38,914 bases of DNA, taken from the NCBI GenBank assembly GCA_030748775.1, contig JASMLH010000001.1:67744-106657 (forward strand). Reading direction: 5' to 3'. Both the position numbers and the translations under genes were made by a program. The number at the start of each line of letters is the position of its first letter. The stretch's first letter is position 1. Origin of the DNA: Candidatus Thalassarchaeaceae archaeon. Lineage in GTDB: Archaea > Thermoplasmatota > Poseidoniia > Poseidoniales > Thalassarchaeaceae. The notes beneath the pieces are model-generated. The model was not told the origin of the DNA. It made no database searches and saw only the letters and a list, made by a program, of their open reading frames with translations. Shown in pieces: positions 8,278 through 16,050 of this stretch.

Positions 8278-8495
8278 GCCCCCGTACTGCCCAATCCCCC
8301 ATCACGCCATCCGATGACGAATCCCGCAGCGATGCAACCGAAGAATGGCAAGTAGCAAGGCAGTGCCATCCAGTTGCTCCACTCGTCCGGACTGCCGCTG
8401 ATGGACCATCCAATCACTGAGAGGAAGACCCCGGGAATTGCTCCCAGAGCCGCAAACAACACGGCCCGCCCCGCTCCCATGGGCCCAACAGTCAA
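8274..8495 (-). CDS. Small membrane protein (73 aa)
   Basis: Not recognised. The product has two hydrophobic helices (about residues 10-33 and 44-62) separated by a short polar loop with SGSPDEWSNW. It lies 15 bases after the symporter gene and overlaps the endonuclease III start by four bases. This places it firmly in the operon and supports it as a real gene. An internal Met at residue 6 is an alternative start. Confidence 0.6.
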   Translation of the reverse strand: MTVGPMGAGRAVLFAALGAIPGVFLSVIGWSISGSPDEWSNWMALPCYLPFFGCIAAGFVIGWRDGGLGSTGA

Positions 8496-8510
8496 TCATC
8501 GGCCTTGACT

Positions 8511-10145
8511 CTAACGGGAATCTTCCTTCATCGTCCACTTTGCCATAATCGCCGTCTGAACGACGGAGAGCATTACGGCCCACCATATCCAGATTGGCAA
8601 GCCAAGTGCCAAACTTTTCTCCTCCCACCACCAGAAGTCCTGTGCAAGAACGAACACGGCCACTAGTCCTAGCATGTGCGGGCCAATGGGGAAATCTATC
8701 CCCAATCCACCGATTCTTCGGTTTTCCGGTGCGAATGAGTATTGTCCCAAAGCAAGGGCGAGGAGTGCTGCCGCCAAAGATGGCAATACCACAGTAGCCA
8801 TCGCAGGGCCAACAGGCCTAACCCACCAGCCTTCGAAGGAGCCCGGACTGAAAATTGCCAGCAATACAACCAGCTCACCCGCTGCAATAGAAGCAATCAC
8901 TGCCCTCCCGTCAAGCGAATCCGAGTATGCTGCAAGGAATACTGAAGGGAAAATAACGGCGTACATCGCGAAGGCAAGCATACCCAACTCCAGAATTGTC
9001 ACATTCGACCAAAGCGATAGCATCAGGCCAAGTAGGGATAGGCCGATGATGACTCCCTGGCGACTACCAATGCCATCCTTCGGCTCAGCTTGGAGTATAT
9101 CTCTAGTAAAGAGTGATCCCGTAGCTAAGAGCTGGGAATCCATCGTAGACATCAATGCCGCTAGTCCAGCTACGAGAACCAGGCCGCCTAGCCATTCGCC
9201 TCCAGCATCGACGATCAGCATTGGCAATATGTCCTCTGATTCTGCTTTACTCAGATCTGGATAGTCCAAATGACCCAATGTCCCTATCAGAATTGGAGGA
9301 ATAAATGCTAGCCAGGCAACAGCAGGGTATAGTGTGGCCATTCTGCCTATAGCCTCCTCGCTATCAGCTGCACATAATCTCTGGAACAATTGGGGGAACA
9401 TCGGGTCAGCTAATAGCCACAGAAGCATCATGCTGGTCCAGACCAATAGTGTATATTTCCCCCCCTCTCTGCTCAGAAGCCAAGACTTCTCTTCCGAGTC
9501 AGCCAAGCTATTCATCGCGGACTCCAGACCTCCTGCATCACTGACAACCATCGCAAGTCCTAGCCATAGGAGCCCCAATGCAATCGCACCCTGAGCCGCA
9601 TCTGTTCTCACAACCGCCTTCAGGCCACCAGTAAGCGTGTAAGCTACCACAAGGATCGTAACCAGTACTGCACCCACCCAATCCTCCACTCCGAACAGCG
9701 CGGAGACCACAATTCCAGCTGCTCTGGGTTGCAGTGCCAGATAGGGAATTGTGGCAATGATGAGAACCGTGGCCATGGTTAACTGGGCCTCTTTCGATCC
9801 GGTCTGCCCTAGGATCAATTCTGGGGCCGTCATAGCGTCATGCTCCGCAGAGCGAATGCGGACCTTCTTGCCCAGAAGGTACAACGAGACCGCCATGAAT
9901 CCCGTTCCAAAGGCCATAATCGGGAGGAAGGAAAGACCACCTCGGTATGACACCCCACTAGACCCGTAAACAGTGAATGCGCTGAAGTTGGTAGCGGCCA
10001 TTGTCACAAGCAATATCGGCCCCGACAAACTCCTCCCGGCAAGGAAGTACGACTCATCGTCATCACCCACATCTCTCCTTGCCCATACAGCGAAAAGCAC
10101 CATGGCTACGGCATAAGCCCCAACTATGACCGATGCCGATAACAC
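8511..10145 (-). CDS. Sodium:solute symporter (SSS family)
   Basis: A 544-residue membrane protein with about 13 hydrophobic helices, as in SSS-family sodium-coupled uptake systems for proline, pantothenate, sugars or acetate. Typical phrases are YFLAGRSLSGP, ATNFSAFTVYGSSG in the first unwound helix region, and LAALMSTMDSQLLATGSLFTRDI in the helix that carries the second half of the Na+ site. Length is normal. The substrate cannot be deduced. It sits 51 bases downstream of another membrane-protein gene and 15 bases upstream of the 73-residue gene. Confidence 0.88.
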   Translation of the reverse strand: MLSASVIVGAYAVAMVLFAVWARRDVGDDDESYFLAGRSLSGPILLVTMAATNFSAFTVYGSSGVSYRGGLSFLPIMAFGTGFMAVSLYLLGKKVRIRSAEHDAMTAPELILGQTGSKEAQLTMATVLIIATIPYLALQPRAAGIVVSALFGVEDWVGAVLVTILVVAYTLTGGLKAVVRTDAAQGAIALGLLWLGLAMVVSDAGGLESAMNSLADSEEKSWLLSREGGKYTLLVWTSMMLLWLLADPMFPQLFQRLCAADSEEAIGRMATLYPAVAWLAFIPPILIGTLGHLDYPDLSKAESEDILPMLIVDAGGEWLGGLVLVAGLAALMSTMDSQLLATGSLFTRDILQAEPKDGIGSRQGVIIGLSLLGLMLSLWSNVTILELGMLAFAMYAVIFPSVFLAAYSDSLDGRAVIASIAAGELVVLLAIFSPGSFEGWWVRPVGPAMATVVLPSLAAALLALALGQYSFAPENRRIGGLGIDFPIGPHMLGLVAVFVLAQDFWWWEEKSLALGLPIWIWWAVMLSVVQTAIMAKWTMKEDSR

Positions 10146-10196
10146 GAGTATGCCATGGGGGAGGGTGACATTATGTTGCCTGTGGAAAGTGGAAAA

Positions 10197-10748
10197 TCAC
10201 CATGGGAACTTGTAGACCCAGATTATGAAGTCGTTGAGTATACACTGAATGCCTAGCATCACGGCACCCACTATCATCAGTCCTGAACCGCTTACGCCGT
10301 CCTGGTAGGATCCGTATGCAAGGAGGCCAAGCATCAGATTTCCGACTGAAGTCAGGAAAAGGGTTCCAATCACAAGCACTGGAGTCCAAGAGTAGTCGTT
10401 TTCAATATGGAGAATCGTGCTTTCAATCCAGAGTGCGGATGGAATTAGGATCAAGAAGTAGGCAATCAGAAGCCTAGTTGCCCCATCTCCGTCAGACTCC
10501 CCCCATGGCCACCTCAGGCTCTGAATCGCAGACACATCAAACTTGAAGAAAACGATGTACCAGTACATCAGGAATCCAAATGCTGCGACGAACATGAATG
10601 GGACGATGTAGCCCCGCCATGTTTCCGGGACCCCTCCCCAGAGCTCCATGGGTTTCTCTGCATGGGACAGGCCGTACGCGTAGGAGGCCAGAACCAATGG
10701 CCCGAATAGGAATGTGAACCCCAGTACTAGCTGCCGAGTGACTTCCAT
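10197..10748 (-). CDS. Hypothetical polytopic membrane protein
   Basis: Not recognised. The 183-residue product has about five hydrophobic segments (near 8-26, 48-68, 92-108, 122-145 and 150-172) linked by short polar loops, one with FDVSAIQSLRWPWGESDGDG. It heads the minus-strand run that continues with the symporter, and is divergent from the SOUL-family gene, with 59 bases between the two start codons. It might be an accessory to the symporter, but only position suggests this. Confidence 0.65.
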   Translation of the reverse strand: MEVTRQLVLGFTFLFGPLVLASYAYGLSHAEKPMELWGGVPETWRGYIVPFMFVAAFGFLMYWYIVFFKFDVSAIQSLRWPWGESDGDGATRLLIAYFLILIPSALWIESTILHIENDYSWTPVLVIGTLFLTSVGNLMLGLLAYGSYQDGVSGSGLMIVGAVMLGIQCILNDFIIWVYKFPW

Positions 10749-10771
10749 GCTCGTCCCAAGTGGTAACCCGT

Positions 10772-10780
10772 CATAAAATC
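10772..10780 (+). promoter_or_regulatory. TATA-like box before the SOUL-family gene
   Basis: CATAAAATC lies 28-36 bases before ATG 10808, fitting an archaeal TATA box for a message with little or no leader. The frame is open upstream through this element, so the box helps to decide the start at 10808. Confidence 0.45.
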
Positions 10781-10807
10781 AAAGTCGAACACCTTCTCCT
10801 AAGGGGG

Positions 10808-11329
10808 ATGGCCGAGAACTACGAGCAGCCAGAGTACGAGATTCTGGCACAGCACTCAGGATTCGAAGTCAGGAGGTACTCAGACACCATCCAGGCCAGG
10901 GTGAGGACAGAAGGCAGGAACTGGCGTGGCTCCAGCGGAGGTTTTCGGAGGATAGCCGGGTACATTTTCGGCAGGAACGAAAGGAAGCTGTCAATCGCGA
11001 TGACTGCCCCAGTGCACATCTGGCACGAGGAAGGAGGAACCATGATGGCATTCACCATGCCTTCCGAGTACTCGATGGAAGAACTACCAAGGCCCGATGA
11101 CGATGGCGTCCACCTCGTCGTCTCGGAAGGACAGACCCTTGCTGCCCTGCCATTCACGGGACTATCAGGCCCCAGGAAGTCCCAGAGGCTTAAGCACCGT
11201 CTGAGCTCCATGGTGAGGGACAAGGGACTCAATCCTTCGGGCCCAGCGATGCTAGCGGTGTACGACGACCCGACCTCCACCCTTCCGTTCATGAGAAGGA
11301 ACGAGATTCTTCTACCGTTGGAGGGATAG
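10808..11329 (+). CDS. SOUL family heme-binding-like protein
   Basis: The 173-residue product matches the SOUL/HBP family. It opens with YEQPEYEILAQHSGFEVRRY and has the phrases GFRRIAGYIFGRNERKLSIAMTAPV and MAFTMPSEYSMEELPRPDD, all classic for the family. It ends with LPFMRRNEILLPL. Family members bind heme or act in tetrapyrrole handling; the archaeal role is unknown. The start was moved from 10760 to 10808 because a TATA-like box lies in the extension. The SpoU methyltransferase gene begins one base after its stop, so the two are cotranscribed. Confidence 0.88.
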   Translation: MAENYEQPEYEILAQHSGFEVRRYSDTIQARVRTEGRNWRGSSGGFRRIAGYIFGRNERKLSIAMTAPVHIWHEEGGTMMAFTMPSEYSMEELPRPDDDGVHLVVSEGQTLAALPFTGLSGPRKSQRLKHRLSSMVRDKGLNPSGPAMLAVYDDPTSTLPFMRRNEILLPLEG

Positions 11330-11330
11330 A

Positions 11331-12050
11331 TTGCAGCGCTGCGGTGTGGAGGAAGTTTCCAATGCCCTGGACTCAGAAGAGGTCTCCCTTGTCCTCTTCT
11401 TGAAGGGCTCTCAGGATCCCGAGGCACAACGCCTCCGTGAGTCAGCAGAGAGCATGGGAATCCCGGTTCTGGAGGCATCCAACAATGACATGTGGCGGAT
11501 GTCCCGTGTAAACGAGGACAAGACCCCACCCCCAATCCTGGCTTTGGTAGGCCGCGACCAAACTGCAAGCGTGGAAGGCGTGCTGTCCTCTGGAGGTCTG
11601 GCGTGGCTCATTGCCGGGGCTCGCTATCCAGTAAACATAGGTTTCACCATCCGCACTGCTGAGGTCAGCGGGGCAAGTGCCGTTTTCGTCGACGGTGAAC
11701 TCAGTCACGCCGAGAAGAAGGCAGCAAAGCGGGCTTCGATGAAGGCCCACCGATTCATGCCAGTACATTGGGTCGATGGAAGCGACATCGTCAATCAGGC
11801 GAAAGATGCTGGCTTCAGGATAGTCTCCCTGGAGGATCACGGAGAAGTCGAGCCATGGGAGGAAGATCTGACGGGGGACGTACTCCTGGTAGTCGGAGGC
11901 GAGAGGGACGGCATTCCCAGTTCAATTCTGGAGAAATCAGACTCTGTCGTCCGAGTTCCCATGTCGGGCTTCGTACCCTCTTACAACCTCCAGGCTCCCA
12001 TGGCAGTGGTGGCCGCAGAGGCCCTACGACAGCGAAGGCCTTCCGACTAG
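11331..12050 (+). CDS. SpoU/TrmH family RNA 2'-O-methyltransferase
   Basis: Transfers a methyl group from S-adenosylmethionine to a ribose 2'-OH of tRNA or rRNA; the exact target cannot be read from sequence. The 239-residue protein has a divergent N-terminal substrate-binding part followed by the SPOUT knot. Its motifs are YPVNIGFTIRTAEVSGA (motif 1, residues about 99-115), VVGGERDGIP (motif 2) and VRVPMSGFVPSYNLQAPMAV (motif 3). The start is TTG 11331, one base after the SOUL-family stop. Its stop shares CTAG with the stop of the convergent acyl-CoA dehydrogenase gene. Confidence 0.88.
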   Translation: MQRCGVEEVSNALDSEEVSLVLFLKGSQDPEAQRLRESAESMGIPVLEASNNDMWRMSRVNEDKTPPPILALVGRDQTASVEGVLSSGGLAWLIAGARYPVNIGFTIRTAEVSGASAVFVDGELSHAEKKAAKRASMKAHRFMPVHWVDGSDIVNQAKDAGFRIVSLEDHGEVEPWEEDLTGDVLLVVGGERDGIPSSILEKSDSVVRVPMSGFVPSYNLQAPMAVVAAEALRQRRPSD

Positions 12051-13192
12051 AAGGAATCTTCTAGTTCTCTGCTGATTATCATCCTCTGGATCTGGCTCGT
12101 ACCTTCGAAAATCTGGTATATCTTTGCTCCCCTCATCCTTCTAGCTAGTGGGTACTCCTCCGAGTAACCATATCCCCCTAGGACTTGAACTGCGTCAGTG
12201 GTTACTTCCATGCAAGTGTCAGCAGCGAACCTCTTTGCATGAGCTGCCCTCAGTGTGACCCTCTCTCCCTTGTCCAGCCCGTTGGCAGCGCTATGGGTCA
12301 GAAGCCTAGCAGCCTCAATCTTAGTCGCCATATCCGCAAGCATGAATGCTATCGACTGGTGCTGGGAGATTGGCTTGCCAAAAGTCACCCTTTCCTTGGC
12401 GTAGGCCCATGCCTCCTCCATGGCGCCCTGTGCATTTCCGACCGCGTGCGATGACACGCTTGGCCTAGAGTGATCGAAAGCCTTCATCGCATTCATCCAT
12501 CCTCCGCCTTCGACTCCCCCGACTAGATTTCCCTCCGGAATCCTGACGTCGTTGAAGGTAACACCCCGGGTGTCGGAGCATCTCTGTCCCATGTTCTCCT
12601 CTTTCTTACCGAGCTCCACCCCAGGTGTGTCTGCATCGACGATGAATCCGCTAAGCCCCCTATATCCCGCTGAGCGATCAGTATATCCAAGGACGAAGAA
12701 CCAATCTGCATAACCCGCTCCAGTTATCCACATCTTGCTTCCGTTGATAACGTACTCGTCCCCGTCTTTCGTCGCCTCTGTCTTCAGGGATTGGACGTCT
12801 GAACCAGCATCTGGCTCAGTTACGCAGTAAGCTGCAATTTTTCCTTCACACGCTCTGCCTAGGTACTCCTGCTTCTGCTCCTCCGTACCTCCAGTCATCA
12901 GCGGGTAGGATGCAAGCATAGTGCTGCCATTTGCCGTAGCGAAACCAGGGTCGCCCCTGCCAAACTCCTCGTTGATTATCACTTCCTCGACGGCCCCCAT
13001 GCCCGCTCCTCCGTACTCCTCGGGGATGGTGGTATTGAGCAGACCCAGGTCATGTGCCTTTCGAATTGCATCCAGGGGATATTCTCCTTTCTTGTCCCAC
13101 TCGGCAGCATATGGCATGACTTCTTCGTTGGCGAAATCCCTGGCCAACTCGCGAATCATCTGTTGTTCCTCGGAAAGGGAGAAGTCAACCAT
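12047..13192 (-). CDS. Acyl-CoA dehydrogenase
   Basis: FAD-dependent enzyme that introduces a trans-2 double bond into acyl-CoA thioesters. From MVDFSLSEEQQ (start 13192; a seven-residue longer form from 13213 is possible) the product is 381 residues, the usual length. Visible motifs are YCVTEPDAGSDV (FAD and substrate binding), MWITGAGYADWFFVL, VLGGYGYSEEYPLAR and YQIFEGTSQIQRMIISREL. The Glu of EGTSQIQR is the expected catalytic base. Substrate chain length is unknown. It stands alone, convergent with the methyltransferase gene and divergent from the nitronate monooxygenase gene. Confidence 0.95.
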   Translation of the reverse strand: MVDFSLSEEQQMIRELARDFANEEVMPYAAEWDKKGEYPLDAIRKAHDLGLLNTTIPEEYGGAGMGAVEEVIINEEFGRGDPGFATANGSTMLASYPLMTGGTEEQKQEYLGRACEGKIAAYCVTEPDAGSDVQSLKTEATKDGDEYVINGSKMWITGAGYADWFFVLGYTDRSAGYRGLSGFIVDADTPGVELGKKEENMGQRCSDTRGVTFNDVRIPEGNLVGGVEGGGWMNAMKAFDHSRPSVSSHAVGNAQGAMEEAWAYAKERVTFGKPISQHQSIAFMLADMATKIEAARLLTHSAANGLDKGERVTLRAAHAKRFAADTCMEVTTDAVQVLGGYGYSEEYPLARRMRGAKIYQIFEGTSQIQRMIISRELEDSF

Positions 13193-13323
13193 GACCCGTC
13201 CGATGAATAGCACTATTTGAGCAATTTCTGCCCACGCTCAATTCGCATCTAGTGTATTTCCCCCGTCATCGTTCTCGGATTGGGTTTTCAAGTGGGACAT
13301 CCTCGTGCTGAGGGGATTGCAGC

Positions 13324-14304
13324 ATGGTTCACACCAAGTTGACTGAGCATGCCGGCGTCGAGTATCCGATAATCTGCGGCGCGATGTATCCGTGCTCGAA
13401 TCCCGAGCTTGTCGCAGCAGCCGCAGAAGGAGGGGGGATGCCTATCATCCAACCCGTTTCACTCACGGTTGTTCACGGATATGACGAGCCAGACCTCAAC
13501 CAGGGCCTGATTGAGGGAATTCGGTACATCAGATCAAAGACTGACAAGCCTATAGGATTCAACGCCCTGATAGAGAAGGGCAACGACAAGTACCTCCAAA
13601 GAATGTCGCAGTGGATCGACATAGCACTTGATGAGGGCATCAGGTTCTTCGTGACGTCTCTCGGTAAGCCCGACTGGGTTTGTGAGAGGGTGCACTCAAG
13701 GGGAGGTTTCGTCTACCATGACGTAACCACCAGATTGCATGCAGAGAAGGGTGTGGATTGCGGCGTCGATGGTCTGATTTGCGTGAACGACAGGGCCGGG
13801 GGACACCTAGGAACTGACAGCATGGAGGAAATGTACGAGTCACTGGCCGACCTGGGCCTTCCTCTGATTTGCGCTGGTGGCATAGGAAGCGAGAAGGAGT
13901 TGAGAGAGGCGTTGAGCATCGGCTATGATGGCGTCCAGATGGGAACTCGTTTCATCGCCACCACCGAGTGCACCATGCCCGAGGGCTACAAGGACGCAAT
14001 CGTGGAGTCCGGGGAGGAAGACATAGACTGGACCGTGAAGCTGACCGGGATCCCAGTTTCCGTTATCAAGACTCCAGGCTACAAGAGGGAGAACCCCTGG
14101 GTAGTCAGGAAGCTGCTCTCAGGAAGGATGAAGCACAGGACCAGGTGGATAATGAACACCATATCTTTCAGGAGATGGAGAAGGATGTCCAAGGGGTCCA
14201 AGTCATCGAATGAGATATGGTCAGCCGGGAAGAGCGTAGGAACGATCCACAGCGTTGAGTCCGCGACCACGATAATGAGGAGATTAGGCCAGTCTCTTGA
14301 TTGA
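13324..14304 (+). CDS. Nitronate monooxygenase / 2-nitropropane dioxygenase family FMN enzyme
   Basis: TIM-barrel flavoprotein of the NPD family, which oxidises alkyl nitronates or, in FabK relatives, reduces enoyl-ACP. The 326 residues show YPIICGAMYPCSNPELVAAAAEGGG at the start of the barrel, NDRAGGHLGT with the expected catalytic His, and LICAGGIGSEKELREALSIG followed by GVQMGTRF for FMN phosphate binding. The C-terminal 50 residues are unusually basic (SFRRWRRMSKGSKS). Divergent from acyl-CoA dehydrogenase; the 131 bases between the two starts hold no clear box. Nitronate versus other substrates is unresolved. Confidence 0.85.
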   Translation: MVHTKLTEHAGVEYPIICGAMYPCSNPELVAAAAEGGGMPIIQPVSLTVVHGYDEPDLNQGLIEGIRYIRSKTDKPIGFNALIEKGNDKYLQRMSQWIDIALDEGIRFFVTSLGKPDWVCERVHSRGGFVYHDVTTRLHAEKGVDCGVDGLICVNDRAGGHLGTDSMEEMYESLADLGLPLICAGGIGSEKELREALSIGYDGVQMGTRFIATTECTMPEGYKDAIVESGEEDIDWTVKLTGIPVSVIKTPGYKRENPWVVRKLLSGRMKHRTRWIMNTISFRRWRRMSKGSKSSNEIWSAGKSVGTIHSVESATTIMRRLGQSLD

Positions 14305-14331
14305 CTGCTCACATGCGAGTCAAAGGGTACC

Positions 14332-14607
14332 CTATGCCAGTTGAGGCCACCTTCTCTTGATTTGTCTGAAAATGACTCTGGAAATTACCATTGATGCCAG
14401 AAGGAAAAGCCATGGTACCCACTCGGGGGCCTCTTCGCTAGTTGCTAGGAAGTAGGTCACGACTAGTATGCCCGCTCCATAAACCGCCCTGAAAGCCGAG
14501 AAGATGATGAAGGACCTGAAGACCTTACTCCCCATCAGCCTGTGCTTCAGAGACTCTCCCGGTATCCCTTCCATGCTATCCCATTGCCAAGGAGCAAATG
14601 GATGCAC
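14332..14607 (-). CDS. Small membrane protein (91 aa)
   Basis: Not recognised. Two hydrophobic segments (about residues 33-54 and 62-80) with a basic C-terminus (FRQIKRRW). It starts 18 bases after the ZIP transporter stop on the same strand and is probably cotranscribed with it. Met codons at residues 12 and 25 are alternative starts. Confidence 0.55.
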   Translation of the reverse strand: MHPFAPWQWDSMEGIPGESLKHRLMGSKVFRSFIIFSAFRAVYGAGILVVTYFLATSEEAPEWVPWLFLLASMVISRVIFRQIKRRWPQLA

Positions 14608-14625
14608 TTAGTCGTGACCTTGCCA

Positions 14626-15501
14626 TCAGTGCCCATGCTCGATAAGTCCTGCAGCATCCGCCCCGAATAGGATGACTATCATGAGGATGACACCGAATAG
14701 GACGTTCAACATGGCCTCCCTCCCAGTCTCTGGGTTGTGAATGTCTGGAAGGGTGTCCACTGCTGCCACGTACAGGAAAGTGCCTCCCGAGAACAGCATC
14801 GCGAGGGCGATTATGTGCTCGTCGAGCCCCTCGAGAACGTAGAAAGAGACTATGATCATCAACGGGGTGGCTATAGAGAAAAGTACAACGTCCCTAATCG
14901 AGTCGTTCCTCTCCTCCCTCTCGTGCATCGAGAACACCCCTAGGCTGAAGGCCGCAGGTACCTTGTGGATGAGAACCGCCAGTGCCACCGCCGCAGTCAC
15001 CGCTTCGGAAGCTCCCGCTGCTGCAGATCCTATTGCAAGCCCGTCAGAGGCCGAGTGCAGTGAAAGTCCCAGAACCAGGAGAAACGGGGATACCCCGTGA
15101 TGGATATGGCTGTGACCGTGCTCCTTCTCGTGTTCGTGATGCTCCTCGTGGACCGCGTGACCAATTCCTGAACCCTCCAGGACAAGCATCAGGACGAACC
15201 CTGCAAGCACTGCTGCACCTATAACCAGATTCTCAAGCGCAGCCTCCTCCTCTTCGGAATCCCCCTCACCGACATGTTCGTCATCTCCATGTTCGTCATG
15301 GTCTCCCGTGGCCAATTCGAAACCCTCTGGGATGACGACAAGCATAGCTGATGCCAATAGAATCCCCGAAGCAATTCCAGTCACTCTACGCAGAGTGTCC
15401 GCATTTCCCTTAATATTGCTAAGAATCGGGGCAAGGCCTCCAATCAGTGCTAGTATCAGTGTTAGGGCAATTAGTTCGACGGGCAGGCTAGCCTCGGACA
15501 T
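14626..15501 (-). CDS. ZIP family metal (zinc) transporter
   Basis: Polytopic uptake transporter for Zn2+ or related divalent metals. The 291-residue protein has about eight hydrophobic helices. Metal-site motifs are LGLSLHSASDGLAIG in helix 4 and HKVPAAFSLG in helix 5, close to the family HNxxDG and HExPH pattern. Two external or cytosolic loops are rich in metal-binding residues (HDEHGDDEH and HEEHHEHEKEHGHSHIHH). It is divergent from a NikR-like regulator. The 53-60 bases between them hold a 32-base palindrome covering both promoter regions, so metal-dependent control is likely. Confidence 0.9.
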   Translation of the reverse strand: MSEASLPVELIALTLILALIGGLAPILSNIKGNADTLRRVTGIASGILLASAMLVVIPEGFELATGDHDEHGDDEHVGEGDSEEEEAALENLVIGAAVLAGFVLMLVLEGSGIGHAVHEEHHEHEKEHGHSHIHHGVSPFLLVLGLSLHSASDGLAIGSAAAGASEAVTAAVALAVLIHKVPAAFSLGVFSMHEREERNDSIRDVVLFSIATPLMIIVSFYVLEGLDEHIIALAMLFSGGTFLYVAAVDTLPDIHNPETGREAMLNVLFGVILMIVILFGADAAGLIEHGH

Positions 15502-15514
15502 GAGGTTCGCGGGA

Positions 15515-15546
15515 AATTAATACATATTTAAGAAATGTTATTAATT
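15515..15546. promoter_or_regulatory. Palindromic operator candidate in the shared ZIP/NikR-like promoter
   Basis: AATTAATACAT (15515-15525) and ATGTTATTAATT (15535-15546) are inverted copies differing by one base insertion, separated by the nine-base spacer ATTTAAGAA. The element lies 14-45 bases before the ZIP ATG and 15-46 bases before ATG 15561, so it overlaps both TATA regions. A ribbon-helix-helix dimer or tetramer encoded next door is the obvious candidate binder. Binding itself is inferred. Confidence 0.7.
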
Positions 15547-15560
15547 GTAGCCTTTTGGCA

Positions 15561-15989
15561 ATGGCCATGAACAGGGTAATTTCTTTCAGTGGTGACGAAG
15601 AATTCCTCGAGAGTTTGGATTCTATGATTGAGAGCACGGGGTACAAGAACAGGAGCATGTTTCTCAGGGATGCCAGCCTACACTTCGCAGATTCAAGTAG
15701 GAGCGATCTAAATTTAATGGACGACAACGCAAAAACCGAGGGAATTTTGGTGATATTCTACCAGCACGGGGTGGAAACCAAGATACTGGACATCAGACAC
15801 TCTCACTCGATCGAAGTCTCGTCATTCCATCACAACTGCCTCAAAGAGAGTCACACCTGCGTCGACACGATGCAAATCAGTGGGACTGCAAGCTCGGTTA
15901 GGGATGCCATTTCTAGGCTAAGGAGCACACAGGACGTTGACAGAGTCTCTTTCGTCTCCGCGCCACTGCGCGAGTCCGGTTGCTGCTGA
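15561..15989 (+). CDS. NikR-like ribbon-helix-helix metal regulator
   Basis: DNA-binding regulator of the NikR type. Residues 5-43 form the ribbon-helix-helix (RVISFSGDEEFLESLD then GYKNRSMFLRDA). Residues 60-135 form an ACT-like metal-sensing domain. The metal-site region reads RHSHSIEVSSFHHNCLKESH then TC. The His/Cys pattern is rich (H80, H82, H90, H91, C93, H98, C100) but does not line up exactly with the His-X-His and Cys of classical NikR, so the metal may be zinc, not nickel. It ends in SGCC. Starts at 15561 and 15567 (ATG) or 15555 (TTG) are possible. Likely controls the divergent ZIP gene and itself. Confidence 0.8.
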   Translation: MAMNRVISFSGDEEFLESLDSMIESTGYKNRSMFLRDASLHFADSSRSDLNLMDDNAKTEGILVIFYQHGVETKILDIRHSHSIEVSSFHHNCLKESHTCVDTMQISGTASSVRDAISRLRSTQDVDRVSFVSAPLRESGCC

Positions 15990-16050
15990 ACTGATTTCCG
16001 CTCAGTAATTTCGGCGTCGCATTCAAGGTGCGGCGCTTTGACCGAGAGGT

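Noticed and set aside
10819-11568. 249-codon minus-strand open frame across the SOUL-family and methyltransferase genes
   Set aside because: It lies opposite two clearly recognised genes, has low-complexity Pro/Ser content and no family features.
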